A stretch of 64,000 nucleotides of DNA. Source: Prorocentrum cordatum. Lineage: Eukaryota; Sar; Dinophyceae; Prorocentrales; Prorocentraceae. The stretch's first letter is position 1. Each line of letters opens with the position of its first letter. Below are positions 63,770 through 64,000 of the stretch, in pieces. The notes beneath the pieces were generated by a model, which did no database searches, had not been told where the DNA came from, and saw only the letters and a list, made by a program, of their open reading frames with translations. Made by a program: the position numbers and the translations under genes. The DNA is taken from positions 99,877 to 163,876 of the forward strand of contig CAUYUJ010014755.1 in NCBI GenBank assembly GCA_963575745.1, read 5' to 3'.

Positions 63770-64000
63770 AACACTCACTGGCGCCCGGCCGACCCCCCCC
63801 AGCAACAGCAACAGAGAAACACAGGAGAACCTCGAGAGCGTTTTGGGCTTCCTGGAGGGCCTCTACCGCCTCCTGGAGCGCCTCTAGGGCCTCCTGGGGA
63901 GCCTGTGGGACCTCCTGGCGAGTGTCTCGGGCTTCATGGAGAGCGTCTTGGGCCTCCTTGAGCGCGTCTTGGGCCTCCTGGAGCGCCTCTGTGGCCTCCT
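63770..64000. repeat. Degenerate CTCCTGGAGCGCCTC repeats at window end
   Basis: Runs of 12-15-bp units such as CCTCCTGGAGCGCCTC and GTCTTGGGCCTCCT, related to the TCTTGGGGCC arrays elsewhere. Continues past the window end. No gene seen. Confidence 0.6.

Noticed and set aside
62468-63961. Long frame of about 500 codons containing poly-Val
   Set aside because: It crosses GTC and TTG microsatellites and two repeat units; the only interesting part is the short conserved core, which is in a different frame.
1-64000. rRNA, tRNA, SL RNA or 5S genes
   Set aside because: No recognisable conserved core, cloverleaf with a box B GGTTCGANNCC, or SL followed by a GT donor was found on reading both strands; a covariance-model scan would be decisive.

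Overview
The window looks like nuclear DNA of a photosynthetic, peridinin-type dinoflagellate; genus cannot be fixed from sequence alone. Reasons: (i) an exact 22-nt match to the dinoflagellate trans-splicing leader (SL) at 42424-42445 on the minus strand; (ii) five tandem, same-strand, intronless ferredoxin genes whose products begin with a signal peptide plus transit peptide, as expected for a three-membrane plastid, with almost every codon ending in G or C; (iii) retroelement remnants (a LINE-like element and Ty1/copia pieces) whose motifs resemble dinoflagellate retroelements; (iv) more than 90 percent repeats, microsatellites and pyrimidine tracts. No rRNA, tRNA, snRNA or CRISPR was recognised.

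Layout. 1-17,270: no convincing gene; dispersed repeats (an SINE-sized family starting near TACAGTCGAC, a palindromic GCATCGGCGATGC family, degenerate TCTTGGGGCC arrays, a 777-bp tandem duplication) and a 2.3-kb field of 18-bp GTGTACAC/GTGCAC repeats (13.8-16.2 kb). 17,706-21,260: decayed Ty1/copia element (integrase end, reverse transcriptase, RNase H), interrupted twice by the same roughly 140-bp repeat. 22.8-25.3 kb: two inverted copies of a MITE-like element filled with 11-bp satellite, forming a large foldback, with a further inverted repeat outside. 25-35 kb: repeats, a copia RNase H scrap, possible exon-like GC islands and a proline-coding minisatellite.

35,011-42,445, minus strand: a 7.4-kb LINE-like element (ORF1 with Cys motif, endonuclease, reverse transcriptase, zinc-finger tail, extra GPP-type domain), full of frameshifts. 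Its 5' end is exactly an SL copy, so it seems to have been reverse transcribed from a trans-spliced RNA.

42,851-56,158, plus strand: ferredoxin array. The coding regions are nearly identical while spacers run from 1.4 to 4.1 kb and carry nested insertions, including a 625-bp MITE-like element for which the neighbouring spacer is an empty site. A remnant of a sixth unit follows copy 5.

58.1-63.5 kb: six large degenerate tandem units, each ending in a short conserved peptide frame beginning near G-T-I-E-D-E-E-G-G-Y-R-G-F and then GTT satellite; two carry 25-nt micro-exon-like modules with textbook splice signals. This is the least explained structure in the window. The only genes that can be called firmly are the five ferredoxins, which would supply the stromal electron carrier between photosystem I and ferredoxin-dependent enzymes.
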